Made by a program: the position numbers and the translations under genes. The notes beneath the pieces are model-generated. The model ran no database searches. It was not told the DNA's origin and worked only from the letters and a program-made list of their open reading frames with translations. From assembly GCF_023898315.1 (NCBI RefSeq), contig NC_064623.1, forward strand, positions 19,915,140 to 19,979,139: a stretch of DNA of 64,000 nucleotides. The letters are read 5' to 3'. Positions 63,506 to 64,000 of the stretch are shown here, one piece after another (position 1 is the stretch's first letter; every line of letters begins with the position of its first letter). Source of the stretch: Schistocerca nitens (lineage: Eukaryota > Arthropoda > Insecta > Orthoptera > Acrididae).

Positions 63506-64000
63506 TTTGTTGTTGTTGTGGTCTTCAGTCCTGAGACTGGTTTGATGCAGCTCTCCATGTTACTCTATCCTGTGCAAGCTTCTTCATCTCCCAGTACCTA
63601 CTGCAACCTACATCCTTCTGAATCTGTTTAGTGTATTCATGTCTTGGTCTCCCTCTACGATTTTTACCCTCCACGCTGCCCTCCAGTACCAAATTGGTGA
63701 TCCCTTGATACCTTAGAACATGTCCTACCAACCGATTCCTTCTTCTAGTCAAGTTTGCGCCACAAACTTCTCTTCTCCCCAATCCTATTCAGTACCTCCT
63801 CATTAGTTATATGATCTACCCATCTAATCTTCAGCATTCTTCTGTAGCACCACATTTCTAAAGCTTCTATTCTCTTCTTGTCCAAACTAGTTATCGTCCA
63901 TGTTTCACTTCCACACATGGCTACACTCCATACAGATACTTTCAGAAACTACTTCCCGACACTTAAATCAATACTTGATGTTAACAAATTTCTCCTCTTC
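63506..64000 (-). mobile_element. RTE copy, 3' end, continuing past the window
   Basis: Starts with the (GTT)n complement of the CAA tail, then the C-terminal coding region of the RTE family: 63782-63525 minus matches LTRRRNRLVGHVLRYQGITN and RRGRPRHEYTKQIQKD. A frameshift near 63755 separates it from further matching sequence to 64000. How much of the element lies beyond the edge cannot be seen. Confidence 0.92.

Overview
ORGANISM AND CHARACTER. The window reads as repeat-rich, A+T-leaning intergenic or giant-intron DNA from an insect, most likely an orthopteran (grasshopper/locust). The clues are the mixture of transposons: RTE-type LINEs with (CAA)n tails, several Tc1/mariner families, class II tRNA-derived SINEs, piggyBac and hAT remnants, and Ty3/gypsy elements. 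The organism call rests on memory of repeat families and was not searched. I recognise no host protein-coding gene, rRNA gene or CRISPR array. Nearly every supportable feature is a transposable element (TE) or a relic of one. LAYOUT. 1-5.8 kb: a decayed LINE reverse transcriptase, a mariner-like deletion copy (called M1 here) and a fold-back tRNA-like element. 5.8-9.3 kb: a palindromic duplication, then a full-length RTE retrotransposon (5982-9274) with perfect target-site duplications (TSDs) and an intact 987-residue endonuclease/reverse transcriptase. 9.3-18.8 kb: SINEs, two broken RTE copies and a truncated piggyBac element. 18.8-27.3 kb: a complete, young Ty3/gypsy element on the minus strand, with 1431-bp LTRs differing at two seen bases, intact gag and intact pol joined by what looks like a textbook -1 frameshift signal. 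29.4-33.1 kb: a mariner-like deletion derivative (M2) and a Tc1 copy whose terminal repeat was split by a LINE. 33.2-44.7 kb: a 10.2-kb LTR element that keeps gag and only the last part of integrase, inserted with an exact 4-bp TSD inside the endonuclease reading frame of another LINE. 44.7-49.1 kb: a deep nest in which an RTE relic contains an M1 copy, which contains two SINEs and an almost pristine Tc1-like transposon. 49.4-58.4 kb: decayed Tc1, mariner and RTE copies plus inverted repeats. 58.7-60.5 kb: a non-autonomous hAT element with an exact 8-bp TSD. 60.5-61.0 kb: an unexplained GC-rich block. 61.0-63.1 kb: a Tc1 copy loaded with SINE insertions. 63.5 kb to the end: the 3' end of another RTE copy. 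HOW IT WORKS TOGETHER. The window is a stratigraphic record. The RTE element could supply target-primed reverse transcription for itself and perhaps for SINEs, although no shared 3' tail proves this. The intact Tc1-like and gypsy copies look recent. Deletion derivatives (M1, M2, the gag-only LTR element, the hAT element) depend on proteins supplied from elsewhere. The strongest leads for new biology are the gag-pol frameshift signal, a possible HDV-like ribozyme at the RTE 5' end, the large gag-only LTR derivative and the shared deletion in M1 copies.
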